DNA from: CAZMCC01 sp964564695
GTDB lineage: Bacteria > Planctomycetota > Phycisphaerae > Phycisphaerales > UBA1924
Direction: 5' to 3'
NCBI GenBank assembly: GCA_964564695.1
Contig: CAZMCC010000018.1
Location: 1 to 43,930 of the forward strand
DNA: 43,930 bases
The notes below the pieces were generated by a model. The model was not told the DNA's origin. It worked only from the letters and a program-made list of their open reading frames with translations, and ran no database searches. Each line of letters begins with the position of its first letter. Position 1 is the stretch's first letter. A program made the position numbers and the translations under genes. Positions 8,262 to 16,144 of the stretch are shown piece after piece.

Positions 8262-8957
8262 TTGGCCTACCCCCAACTACCCTCCGCCGTGGTCGCCCTC
8301 CTCGCCTCCCTCATCGCCCTGCTCGCCATCGCCGCCTTCGCAGGGGCCGGGATCGTCCACGAACGCTGGCTCCTCCTCAGCGTCTACGGCCTCCCGCGCC
8401 GCTTCCGTTGCGGCTTCTGCGGATACAGCCTCGCCGGGATCGACTCTGAAACGTGCCCCGAGTGCGGAAAGCCCCGCGGCGTCATCGCGCAGCTCGATCA
8501 GCGCCATCGCCTCAAGGCCGCCGTCTGGTTCATCCCCATGCTCTTCGCGGCCCTGCTCGGTCTCGTCACGAGCGCCCCCGGTGAGCTCGTCGCCCTCGCC
8601 TTGGCGGGCTCGGCGTTCGGCGCCTTGGTCGCGGTCGCCGGCGTCCGCGTTCCGATGGCTGTGTTCTTCGCGGTGACCGCCGCCGGCCTCGCCCTCGCGG
8701 TGCTCGCGGGGCTCGGCCACCACGAGTCCGCGCACTCCTGGGGTGCGGGCATCGTCGCCTTCTTGTCCCTGACCACGCTCACGCTCGGCAACGCCGCGGC
8801 CTACGTCGTCCACCGGTACCGCACCGGACCCATCCACGCCGACCGTCCGCCAAAGGACGCGCCGTCCACGCTCACTTCTTCGTCCCCTTCGGAATCCACA
8901 CCTCCGCCACCACCGCCGCGTGATCCGACCCCGGGATCGGCACCGTCTTCCAACTGA
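8262..8957 (+). CDS. Membrane protein with N-proximal zinc ribbon, unknown function
   Basis: 231 residues. The first hydrophobic helix is at about 8-30. It is followed by RCGFCGYSLAGIDSETCPECG (about 49-69), a zinc ribbon with two CxxC knuckles of the kind common in planctomycetes. Four hydrophobic helices follow (about 88-185), then a Ser/Pro-rich tail. The TTG at 8262 abuts the previous stop; an in-frame GTG at 8289 is an equally plausible start. The last 86 bp overlap the 3' end of the convergent hydrolase gene, and the low-complexity tail is antisense to that gene, so the tail may simply be read-through before the first stop. Confidence 0.6.
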   Translation: MAYPQLPSAVVALLASLIALLAIAAFAGAGIVHERWLLLSVYGLPRRFRCGFCGYSLAGIDSETCPECGKPRGVIAQLDQRHRLKAAVWFIPMLFAALLGLVTSAPGELVALALAGSAFGALVAVAGVRVPMAVFFAVTAAGLALAVLAGLGHHESAHSWGAGIVAFLSLTTLTLGNAAAYVVHRYRTGPIHADRPPKDAPSTLTSSSPSESTPPPPPPRDPTPGSAPSSN

Positions 8958-9987
8958 CCACCTTCGACCCCGGCGACACGAACACATCGTCGATCGCCAC
9001 CGAGAACGGCCACGCGCCGCCCGGCCGCGATCCCTCGGCGGTCATCCACGGCTTGGCCCGCAGCAGCCCGCCCCCGCCCTCGCTCGCGGGCCTGGTCAGC
9101 TCGCGGCTCCGCCACGCCGTCGGCGTGCAGTTGAAGTCGCCGCCCACGACCACCGGCAGCCCCGCCGCCTCGCCGCGGGACGCGATCTGTCCCACGATGT
9201 GCTTGAGCTTCTCGTTCCCCTCGTCACGGCTCTTGGGCGTGTGCGGGCTGAACAGGTGGCACCCGATCATCAGGAACGGGCCGCCCAGGTCCGCCGGCCG
9301 CTCCACCACCGAGCAGATCACCATGTGCGGCTGGTCGAGATACCCGCGGCTGTCCGGCCCGCCGCTCTGCGGCCACTTCGTGAACAGGTACCAGAACCCC
9401 TTCCAGTTCTCGGGCGGGATCCACGCATTGGGCAGGCGCTTGCGCAGCGGGCGGCTCGAGTCCCGCAGCACCTGCATCAGGTCCTGGTGCGCCTCAAGCA
9501 CGATCGCCGCGTCGACCTCCTGCGCGTCGAGAAACTCCGCGACGGCCACCGGCGTGGCGTTGAGCACATAGGTGTTCGCCACGAGGATGCGGACAACGCT
9601 CCCTTCGGGCCCGTTCGCGGGCACGCCCGACCCGCTGACCACCGGCGCCCGCGTCGCGAGCGCCACGCCCGAAAACGCGACCAGCGTCGCGAGCCCCGCC
9701 AGCGCCGCCGCCCCCCGCCGGCGCAGCGCGAGGGCCGCGAGCGCAACGCCCACGCCGACCATCGCCGTCTGAGCCGTGAAGATCGCGATCCCGTCGATGA
9801 TCCACGCGACGCCTCCGGGGCTGCCGCTCGTGGCGCACCGCGCGCACGCCGCCACGAGCACGCCCGCGGCCGCGAGCCACAACACGCCGCCGACGATCAC
9901 CCCGCCCGGGCGTGAACGCCGGCGGGGGTGCGAGACCGCCGGTTCTGGGGCCGTGCCATCCGACGTCCCGTATCCACTGGTGTCCAT
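8872..9987 (-). CDS. Endonuclease/exonuclease/phosphatase (EEP) fold protein with N-terminal membrane anchor
   Basis: 371 residues. Hydrophobic helices lie at about 29-48, 63-84 and 92-110. A long EEP domain follows, with VVVGGDFNCTPTA (the Asp/Asn metal site), IDDVFVSPG and the terminal GSDHAAVVAEV containing the catalytic Asp-His pair. The family cleaves phosphodiester or phosphomonoester bonds with Mg2+. Membrane-anchored members of this kind have unknown substrates. It is divergent from the large secreted protein gene at 10232, with 244 bp between them, and it overlaps the convergent membrane protein gene by 86 bp. Confidence 0.75.
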   Translation of the reverse strand: MDTSGYGTSDGTAPEPAVSHPRRRSRPGGVIVGGVLWLAAAGVLVAACARCATSGSPGGVAWIIDGIAIFTAQTAMVGVGVALAALALRRRGAAALAGLATLVAFSGVALATRAPVVSGSGVPANGPEGSVVRILVANTYVLNATPVAVAEFLDAQEVDAAIVLEAHQDLMQVLRDSSRPLRKRLPNAWIPPENWKGFWYLFTKWPQSGGPDSRGYLDQPHMVICSVVERPADLGGPFLMIGCHLFSPHTPKSRDEGNEKLKHIVGQIASRGEAAGLPVVVGGDFNCTPTAWRSRELTRPASEGGGGLLRAKPWMTAEGSRPGGAWPFSVAIDDVFVSPGSKVVSWKTVPIPGSDHAAVVAEVWIPKGTKK

Positions 9988-10231
9988 GCGTTGTGCGTCC
10001 CGAAATCAGCGATTCTGGGGGATTGTGAGGGGGTCCGTGAAGTGATGGTACCGTCCGTCCATCGCGCCCGGGTCGTACAGTCTCTCCAGCCGACACGCCG
10101 GGATTCATCTTGCCCCCCGCGGTTCACCCGACCGCCAGCCCACCACCTTCCCGGCCGATGACACCGCTAGCGGCCGCGATCTCCAAGGCGAGGCGCAAGC
10201 CGCTTCGAGGCAAAGGGTTGGTCCGCGCAAC

Positions 10232-12739
10232 ATGACGAAACTCCAAGGCCCACGATTTGTCCTTGCTGCCGGTGCGGTCGCCCTGTGTGCGCTTGTCGCG
10301 CGCGGTGACGACCCCCCGGCTTGGCCGTACATCCCGCCCGCCGAGCAGGGCCAGCCGAGCGTCCAAGCGCGGCTGATCACCAACAACACCCAGGTCGAGG
10401 TCACCGACCTCGCCAACGGGCGCATCATCATCGGCCAGGGCACGAACGTCACCCTCTGGGACGACGCCAGCCGCCGGGCCGCCGTGATTCCCACTCTCGA
10501 GCTCCGCCAGCAGCCCACGGGCTTCGACCTCGTCTACACGTTCACGAACGAGACCGGCGCTCCCAAGCCGATGGGGCGCCTGCGCATGGGCTCGATGCTG
10601 CTGGGCGCGCAGATGACCTGGCAGGACTTCACGTACCTCGGTGAGGACCGGGCCGCGTCGAGCGACTCGTGGACCCTCATCACCCGCAACTACCCCGCGT
10701 CGTGGTACTCCCCCGTCGCGGTCTTCCGCAACGCCGACTACGCCGTGGGCGTCAGCCTGATGTACCCCATGATGGAGTACAAGCACGACGTGCGTGTGCT
10801 GCTCTCGAACAACGGCGTTCCCGGCCAGGGCCACATCGGCTGGGAAGCGATCTTCCAGCTCCAGAACTTCGGCGACGAGTCGGCCTACGACCGCATCGCG
10901 TACCCCAGCGACCTGCGCCCCGGCGAAACCCGCACCTACGTGCTCGCGGTCCGCGTCACCAGGACCTCCGCCGAGTGGATCCGCACGCTCGTGCCGTACC
11001 GCGACTTCTTCCTCAAGGAATACGGCGGCGTGCGCTACGCCCGCAACACCGAGCCCGTCATCGGGTTCTCGACCGGCATCACCACCTCCATCACCGAGGA
11101 GAACCCCTACGGCTTCGGCTCCTGGCGCCCCGACCTCAACGGCTGGAGCACCTTCACCACCGGCCTGCGCACCCTTGCGGGGTGGAAGAACGTCATGATC
11201 TGGAAGCCCACCGGGCACTATCGGCGCAACCCCGCCGGCAACATGCCCTTCCACTTCACCAGCCGCTGGCTCGACGACCCCGAGCTCGCCACCGCGCTCG
11301 ACCCCGACGTCGGCTTCCCGTCGATCGTCTCGGCCGGCAAGAACCTCGGTTTCTGGTGGGGCCACGCCTCGAGCGTCGGCTATGACTGGGACACCCCGCG
11401 CTCCGAGCCGCTCGACCCCGACAACCCCGAGCACGTCCGCCGCGCCAACATCGAGCTCGACCTCGCCGTGCAGGCGGGCGCCACGATGATCGGCCTCGAC
11501 ACGTTCCACCCGTGGTGCGACTCGCCGTGGAACCTCACGCGCTGGCTTCAGATGATGCAAGCCCGCCACCCGCAGGTGCGCTTCGTCACCGAGCCGATGA
11601 GCTTCGACGTGCTCCACAGCCTCGCCCCCGGTTTCATGCAGGGCTTCCTCACCGGCGGCAACCCGCAGACCATCGACGACCTCTACCCGCTCAAGCAGCC
11701 GCACATGCTCGCCAACTTCATCCTGCCGGGCAACGAGATCTGGACCTCGTTCATGTACGGCCCGCACCAGCACTTCCTGCAAATCGAACCGACCGATCAG
11801 ATGGTCAACGACGACATCGCCCGCTACGCACGGCTCGGCTTCACGCCGATCATGTTCCCGCCGATCGATGTCACCCTCCAGAACCGCCCCGACCAGCGGG
11901 CCGCCGAGGCGTGGAACCAGGTTGTCCCCGCGGACCTGCTCGCGTCCTACCGCTGGAACCGCAACTACGTGAACAGCGCGATCGTCCGTCGCTCCGACGG
12001 CTCGATGGCGATCATCGAAGCCTCCACCCCCTCGACCCCCGAGGCTCCCGCTCCGCCGCCCCCCGCCGCCCCGCAGGACCCCGACGATCCCGACGGCGGT
12101 GGCATGGTCATGGGCTCCGCGCCCGACGCTACCCGCCACGCGGCCAAGAGCGCCGGGCGTGCCGGGCCCGCTAAACCGAACGCCGCCACGCCCAGCGCGG
12201 CGGCAGCCGCGTCCGACCGCGTGACCTCGACCCAGGGTGAGCGAGCCGACTACCGCACGTCGAACAGCAAGGGTCGCATCGACTCCAAGGCCCCCTCGGC
12301 CGCGACCAAGGTGAACACCAAGGTCGACTCGGGCGTTGGTCGGGGCGAAGCCCGGTCTGATCTTGCGGGCGGTGCCGGTGCCGGTGCCGGTGCCGGTGGC
12401 GGTCGCGGCGGTGTCGGTGGCGGTGGCGGTGTCGGTGGCGGTGGCGGTGGCGCGGCCCCGATTTCCGGCACCCGCGGTGCTGGTCCTGGCGCAGGCGGTG
12501 GCGCTGGCGGTGGCGGCGCTGCCCCGATCTCCGGCGCCCGCAGAGCCGGCGTCGTCAGCGTCGTGCCCAGTTCCACCCCGGGCATGCGCCCGCACGCCGG
12601 CACGCCGGCGACCGCGACGGCGCCTCAGGGCGCCGCAACCAAGCGGGGGATGAGCCTGGACGCCGTGCGCCAAGCCCTGTCGCGTGCCCAGCACGCCCGT
12701 CCTACCGCCGCGGCCGGTGTGATCCAAGTCGAACGCTGA
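10232..12739 (+). CDS. Large secreted protein of unknown function with Gly/Ala-rich C-terminal tail
   Basis: 835 residues. The signal peptide is about residues 1-26 (FVLAAGAVALCALVARG). Residues about 40-250 look beta-rich (EVTDLANGRIIIGQG...). Residues about 260-590 contain aromatic-rich segments such as GFWWGHASSVGYDW, MIGLDTFHPWCD and FVTEPMSFDV, which suggest a TIM-barrel hydrolase-like domain; I cannot place it in a named family. From about 600 onward it is Pro/Ala- then Gly-rich, with the element AAPISG[TA]R occurring twice. No PEP-CTERM or dockerin tail is visible. A family A hairpin begins 12 bp after the stop. Carbohydrate or surface-polymer action is only a guess. Confidence 0.65.
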   Translation: MTKLQGPRFVLAAGAVALCALVARGDDPPAWPYIPPAEQGQPSVQARLITNNTQVEVTDLANGRIIIGQGTNVTLWDDASRRAAVIPTLELRQQPTGFDLVYTFTNETGAPKPMGRLRMGSMLLGAQMTWQDFTYLGEDRAASSDSWTLITRNYPASWYSPVAVFRNADYAVGVSLMYPMMEYKHDVRVLLSNNGVPGQGHIGWEAIFQLQNFGDESAYDRIAYPSDLRPGETRTYVLAVRVTRTSAEWIRTLVPYRDFFLKEYGGVRYARNTEPVIGFSTGITTSITEENPYGFGSWRPDLNGWSTFTTGLRTLAGWKNVMIWKPTGHYRRNPAGNMPFHFTSRWLDDPELATALDPDVGFPSIVSAGKNLGFWWGHASSVGYDWDTPRSEPLDPDNPEHVRRANIELDLAVQAGATMIGLDTFHPWCDSPWNLTRWLQMMQARHPQVRFVTEPMSFDVLHSLAPGFMQGFLTGGNPQTIDDLYPLKQPHMLANFILPGNEIWTSFMYGPHQHFLQIEPTDQMVNDDIARYARLGFTPIMFPPIDVTLQNRPDQRAAEAWNQVVPADLLASYRWNRNYVNSAIVRRSDGSMAIIEASTPSTPEAPAPPPPAAPQDPDDPDGGGMVMGSAPDATRHAAKSAGRAGPAKPNAATPSAAAAASDRVTSTQGERADYRTSNSKGRIDSKAPSAATKVNTKVDSGVGRGEARSDLAGGAGAGAGAGGGRGGVGGGGGVGGGGGGAAPISGTRGAGPGAGGGAGGGGAAPISGARRAGVVSVVPSSTPGMRPHAGTPATATAPQGAATKRGMSLDAVRQALSRAQHARPTAAAGVIQVER

Positions 12740-12750
12740 TGAGCGAGTTC

Positions 12751-12783
12751 TGAACGAACCCTCCCGCGCAAGCGGAGGGTGAA
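12751..12783 (+). repeat. Family A stop-anchored hairpin, solo copy
   Basis: Begins 12 bp after the stop at 12739. TGAACGAACC is followed by a stem ACCCTCC / GGAGGGT, extended by GC/GC around a GCAA tetraloop with one bulged base, and ends in GGTGAAG. It matches the conserved flanks of the copies at 17311, 32557 and 36495, but with a different, still self-complementary stem. No inverted partner was found in the following 100 bp. A second, unrelated inverted repeat (GCGTCCG / CGGACGC) follows at about 12784-12813. Confidence 0.65.
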
Positions 12784-12938
12784 GCGTCCGGCGGCCAAGC
12801 GGCGCGCGGACGCGCTTCCGCTTTGCCCTTGTCGCCACCAACTTCAGCGGTGCGCCAATGAGCCCTCTTTCACTCCCGCGCGACCCGCACGTCACCTCGC
12901 GACGACATGCTTGCTCGACTGCCCACGAGGGAATCACC

Positions 12939-13184
12939 ATGCCTCGCAAAGACGGCAAAGAACGCGACGCCGAGATGCGTGTGAACGACACCGACCGCAA
13001 CGCCGCCGGCACCGGCGCTTCCCGCTTCCAGCCCGCCGATTCAAGCGGCACGTCGAGCTCACGCTCCCGCTCGACCAGGAGCGGGGCCGAGCGGGCCGAG
13101 TCCGCCAGCTCCGGTCGCGGCGGGTCACAGCCCAGCGGCGCATCGTCGGCCCATGCCGACAAGCATCACATCAAGCACGGCTGA
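12939..13184 (+). CDS. Small hydrophilic, probably disordered protein
   Basis: 81 residues starting MPRKDGKERDAEMRVND, rich in Ser, Arg, Gly and Ala, ending HADKHHIKHG. No hydrophobic segment. The ATG at 12939 is preceded by GAGG at a good distance (ACGAGGGAATCACC), so I prefer it over an in-frame ATG at 12858. It sits between the large secreted protein and the convergent epimerase (2 bp between stops). No domain is recognised. The composition suggests a nucleic-acid-binding or stress-related small protein, but nothing in the sequence establishes this. Confidence 0.5.
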   Translation: MPRKDGKERDAEMRVNDTDRNAAGTGASRFQPADSSGTSSSRSRSTRSGAERAESASSGRGGSQPSGASSAHADKHHIKHG

Positions 13185-13186
13185 TT

Positions 13187-14389
13187 TCACCCGCGGGCGG
13201 CGGTGGTGGGGGCGGGGGGAGCGGGGGGGTCGCCGGCCTTGGCCATCCAGGCCCATTGGCGGGCGACGCCCTCCTCGAATCGCACCTTGGGGGCGAAAGC
13301 GATCTCGCGCCCCGAGCGCGTGAGGTCGGCCGCGGTTCGCTCGACGTCGCCGGGCTGCATGGCCGCCTTCTGCACGATCGGCTCGCGCCCGACCACGCGA
13401 CCGATCGTCGCGATCATGTCGGCGAGCGTCGTCGACTTGTTGCCGCCGAGGTTCCACACGCGGTAGGCGTGTTCGGTGCCGATGCGCTCGGCGCTGGCGA
13501 TCACGCCGGCGACGATGTCGTCGACGTAGGTGTAATCGCGGCTCGTCGTGCCGTCGCCGAACATGCGGATGGGCTCGCCCTTGCTCACGCTCTTGAGGAA
13601 CATGCTGATGGCGAGGTCCGGGCGCTGGCGCGGGCCGTAGACCGTGAAGAACCGCAGGCACGCCGTGGGCATGCCCGTAAGCAGGTGGTGCGTGAACGCG
13701 AGCAGCTCGCACGCCCGCTTGCTCGCGGCGTACGGGCTGATGGGTTCGTTCACGTCGAGCTCTTCGCTGAAGCCCACGCCCGCGGGCACGTTGCAGTTGC
13801 CGTAGACCGAGCTTGATGACGCGACGACCATCCTGGCGCACACGCCCGATTCACCCTCGCGCTTCGCCTCATCGCGGGCCCGGGCCGCGGCGTCGAGGAT
13901 CACGCTCGTGCCCATCACGTTCGCGTGCATGTACCCCGCCGGGTCGGCGATGCTCGGACGCACGCCGGCCTTCGCGGCCAGGTGAATGACCACTCCCGGG
14001 CGCACGCTGTCGAAGAGCTCCCGTATCCCCTTCGCGTCGGTGATGTCGCGTTCGATGAACGCCACGCCGGGCCCGCGCTGCGAGGCCCACATGCGTGCGC
14101 CGCGCGCGACGTCGCCTTCGCGCCACTCCACCATCGCGCCGCCCGCGCTCCCCACACGCCGCGCACTCTCGCTCACTTCCGCGAGGTTGCGCGCCTTGAT
14201 GCGCCGGTCGTAGAACGGATCGAAATTATCAACGCCGACGACCCGCGCCCCGCGCGCCAGCAGCGCCTCGACGACGTGGGATCCGATGAATCCCGCCGCA
14301 CCGGTGACGATCACCGGTCGGGTGAACGCGTCGGCACCCGTGGCGCCCACTCGATCGCTTTGCGCATCCGGGGGGGTGTTCGGCATCAT
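13187..14389 (-). CDS. NAD-dependent nucleotide-sugar epimerase (UDP-glucuronate 4-epimerase-like)
   Basis: 400 residues. The Rossmann motif GAAGFIGSHVVEALLARG is near residue 31, followed by VVGVDNFDPFYD, typical of UDP-glucuronate/UDP-glucose 4-epimerases. SSSVYGN and PYAASKRACE supply the catalytic Ser/Thr and YxxxK. YTYVDDIVAGV and WNLGG continue the extended-SDR pattern. The DNFDPFYD element favours the UDP-glucuronate epimerase subgroup, but the substrate is not certain. A variable insertion lies at about 74-100. It converges with the small hydrophilic gene at 12939. Product sugars could feed surface polysaccharide synthesis. Confidence 0.8.
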   Translation of the reverse strand: MMPNTPPDAQSDRVGATGADAFTRPVIVTGAAGFIGSHVVEALLARGARVVGVDNFDPFYDRRIKARNLAEVSESARRVGSAGGAMVEWREGDVARGARMWASQRGPGVAFIERDITDAKGIRELFDSVRPGVVIHLAAKAGVRPSIADPAGYMHANVMGTSVILDAAARARDEAKREGESGVCARMVVASSSSVYGNCNVPAGVGFSEELDVNEPISPYAASKRACELLAFTHHLLTGMPTACLRFFTVYGPRQRPDLAISMFLKSVSKGEPIRMFGDGTTSRDYTYVDDIVAGVIASAERIGTEHAYRVWNLGGNKSTTLADMIATIGRVVGREPIVQKAAMQPGDVERTAADLTRSGREIAFAPKVRFEEGVARQWAWMAKAGDPPAPPAPTTAARG

Positions 14390-14820
14390 GGCACCCGAAA
14401 TGTTTTACGCACCCGGCCCGAAGGCGAACGCCATATCCGGTCAATTCCCCTACGCCACCGGAATAGTCCTAAAAACAAAGCAGGGCGCCATCGTTTGACA
14501 GCGCCCCGCTGGAGGAGAGAGAGATCAAGGAAGTGTACAGATTATCGACCGGTGTTGTCCACTCTGCGCAAAAGTTTCGTCAGGTTTTCCACCAGATTAA
14601 CATTTTGCCAACCGGTTCTAACCGCAGTCGCAAGGACAATCCGTGTTTCGAATCGTCCTTTCAACATTTCCTTACGCAATTCCTCTCAGTTCGGTTCGCG
14701 CAATACCCGCGCAAGACAACGCCCTGCGGTAAGCCGTGGGGCGATGTCGAGGGTGATGGTGTCTGGTTTGTTGCTCCCCAATTCAGGGTGGGAGCGGCTG
14801 GGAATCGACGATTGAAAATC
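14390..14820. other. Long AT-richer intergenic region
   Basis: 431 bp between two minus-strand genes, visibly lower in GC than the rest. It holds a minus-strand terminator (14471-14506) about 310 nt past the upstream gene's stop. It also holds three 9-mers resembling DnaA boxes (14542-14550 TTATCGACC, 14555-14563 TTGTCCACT, 14585-14593 TTTTCCACC) and a short inverted repeat AAGGAC / GTCCTT at about 14632-14666. No protein-coding frame is convincing. It could contain an untranslated RNA or the epimerase promoter. Confidence 0.4.
14471..14506 (-). terminator. Rho-independent terminator, minus strand
   Basis: Stem GGGCGC / GCGCCC (14483-14488 with 14501-14506) around a 12-nt loop. On the minus strand it is followed by CTTTGTTTTTA. 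It would end a minus-strand transcript entering from the gene at 14821-15975 or from an RNA in the intervening region. Confidence 0.55.
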
Positions 14821-15975
14821 TCACTCGCCCTTCGGCGGTGGCGGCGGGCCACCGGTGCCAGCCCGAGCACGCCGGCGCTGGGGCTGGGCACCGTCGGGGC
14901 CGGGAGCGGGGCGCTTGTCACCGCCCTGGGGCGGGGAGCCCGCGCCGTCGCCGTTCCCTTGACGCCCTTCGAGACGGGCCAGGATCCGACTCTGCTCATC
15001 CGAGGGGAGCTGCTCGAAAGCCCGGATCAGGCGTTCGCGCCGGTCGCGGGCACCGGGGGGGGCGGGGCGATCGGGACCGCCGCCTTTGCCGCCTTCGCCG
15101 CCACGCGGGCCACCACCAGGACCACCGGGTCCGGCGTCGGGGCCGCCGCGTCCTCCGGCGCCACCTGCGCCGCCCGGACCACCGGGGCCACCCGGTCCAC
15201 CGGGACCGGCGCCGCGCTGGCCGACGCGTTGACGAACGTAGTTGTCCTCGCGCTCCTTCGCGCCCTTCTCGCGGAACTCGGCGAGACGGCCTTCAACATG
15301 CTTGCGCTGGGCGTCGTTGAGCTCAGCCCAGATCTTCGTGTGGATGTCCTCGATCTTCGGCGCGCCCTGCTCGATCTCGCGGAGACGGGCCCGGGCCTTC
15401 TCGCGCTTCGCGGCGTCGGGGCTGGACATTTCGTCGCCGTCCGGGCGTCCTTCGGGACGCCCTTCGGGACCGCCCGCAGGACGAGGCCCGCCCTGGCGGC
15501 CCGCCCCGCCTTCGCCGCGCGGAGCGCCGCCGCCATCGGGTCCGCCGGGGCGCCGGCCCTGGCCGGCGTCTTGACGCAGGCCGCGGAGCTCATCGGCGTG
15601 CTTCTTCATGTACTCCTCGCGAGAAGCGCGGAACGACTCGCCCATGGCGGTGAGGCGCTCCATCTGCTCGGGCGTGGCTCGCACATCAGCAGGAAGCTTG
15701 TCGTCGCCGAGCGAACGCAGCGCGTCGAGGAACACGCGGGGCGGGATGCGCTCGGCGCCCATGCGCTTGTCGCCGCCGGGGACGAATCCTTCGCCGGCGC
15801 CCGGCGGACGGTCGTCGCGAACGGCGGGTCCGCGGAGCTCGCCACCGCCGCGGCCACCTTGGGGCGGCGGGGGGCGATCGCCACGGCGTTCGGGCTGAGC
15901 CGCGGCGCCCGCGGCGAGGATCAGCGCGGCAGCGGCCGCGGCGAGCGTCGGGGTGAATCTGTTCAGGCGTGGCAT
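14821..15975 (-). CDS. Secreted Gly/Pro/Arg-rich low-complexity protein
   Basis: 384 residues from the ATG at 15975, chosen because GGAGAGG precedes it at normal spacing and a signal peptide follows at once (MPRLNRFTPTLAAAAAALILAAGAAAQ). An upstream in-frame start at 16035 would spoil the signal. Two short helical segments lie within Gly/Pro/Arg-rich sequence: one near residues 80-130 (PEQMERLTAMGESFRASREEY) and one near 195-240 (IWAELNDAQRKHVEGRLAEF). The second resembles Spy/CpxP-like LTxxQ helices, which suggests a periplasmic chaperone-like or metal-sensing protein. That resemblance is weak. The gene is followed by the 431-bp intergenic region. Confidence 0.6.
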   Translation of the reverse strand: MPRLNRFTPTLAAAAAALILAAGAAAQPERRGDRPPPPQGGRGGGELRGPAVRDDRPPGAGEGFVPGGDKRMGAERIPPRVFLDALRSLGDDKLPADVRATPEQMERLTAMGESFRASREEYMKKHADELRGLRQDAGQGRRPGGPDGGGAPRGEGGAGRQGGPRPAGGPEGRPEGRPDGDEMSSPDAAKREKARARLREIEQGAPKIEDIHTKIWAELNDAQRKHVEGRLAEFREKGAKEREDNYVRQRVGQRGAGPGGPGGPGGPGGAGGAGGRGGPDAGPGGPGGGPRGGEGGKGGGPDRPAPPGARDRRERLIRAFEQLPSDEQSRILARLEGRQGNGDGAGSPPQGGDKRPAPGPDGAQPQRRRARAGTGGPPPPPKGE

Positions 15976-16144
15976 CGTGGGTCCTCTCCAGTTCGGCCCC
16001 GCTCTTTCGGGGCACGGGTGTGTGCTCTTGACCATCGGCTAACGCGGCCCCCCGCGGGGGATTGCAGGGCACAATGGCGTTCTTTGTCCCCGAGCCGTCA
16101 CGCCCGGCACGGCCCCCCGGGGCGTTTACCTACCATCGCCCGAT

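Noticed and set aside
10124..13162. Very long minus-strand open frame (1012 codons)
   Set aside because: Antisense to the secreted protein gene and its neighbour; composition is Arg/Gly/Ala/Val-rich with no domain. It is a high-GC shadow.
14495..14500. TTGACA on the plus strand in the 14.5-kb intergenic region
   Set aside because: It lies in the loop of the terminator hairpin and has only GA-repeat sequence at the -10 position; no plus-strand gene follows.
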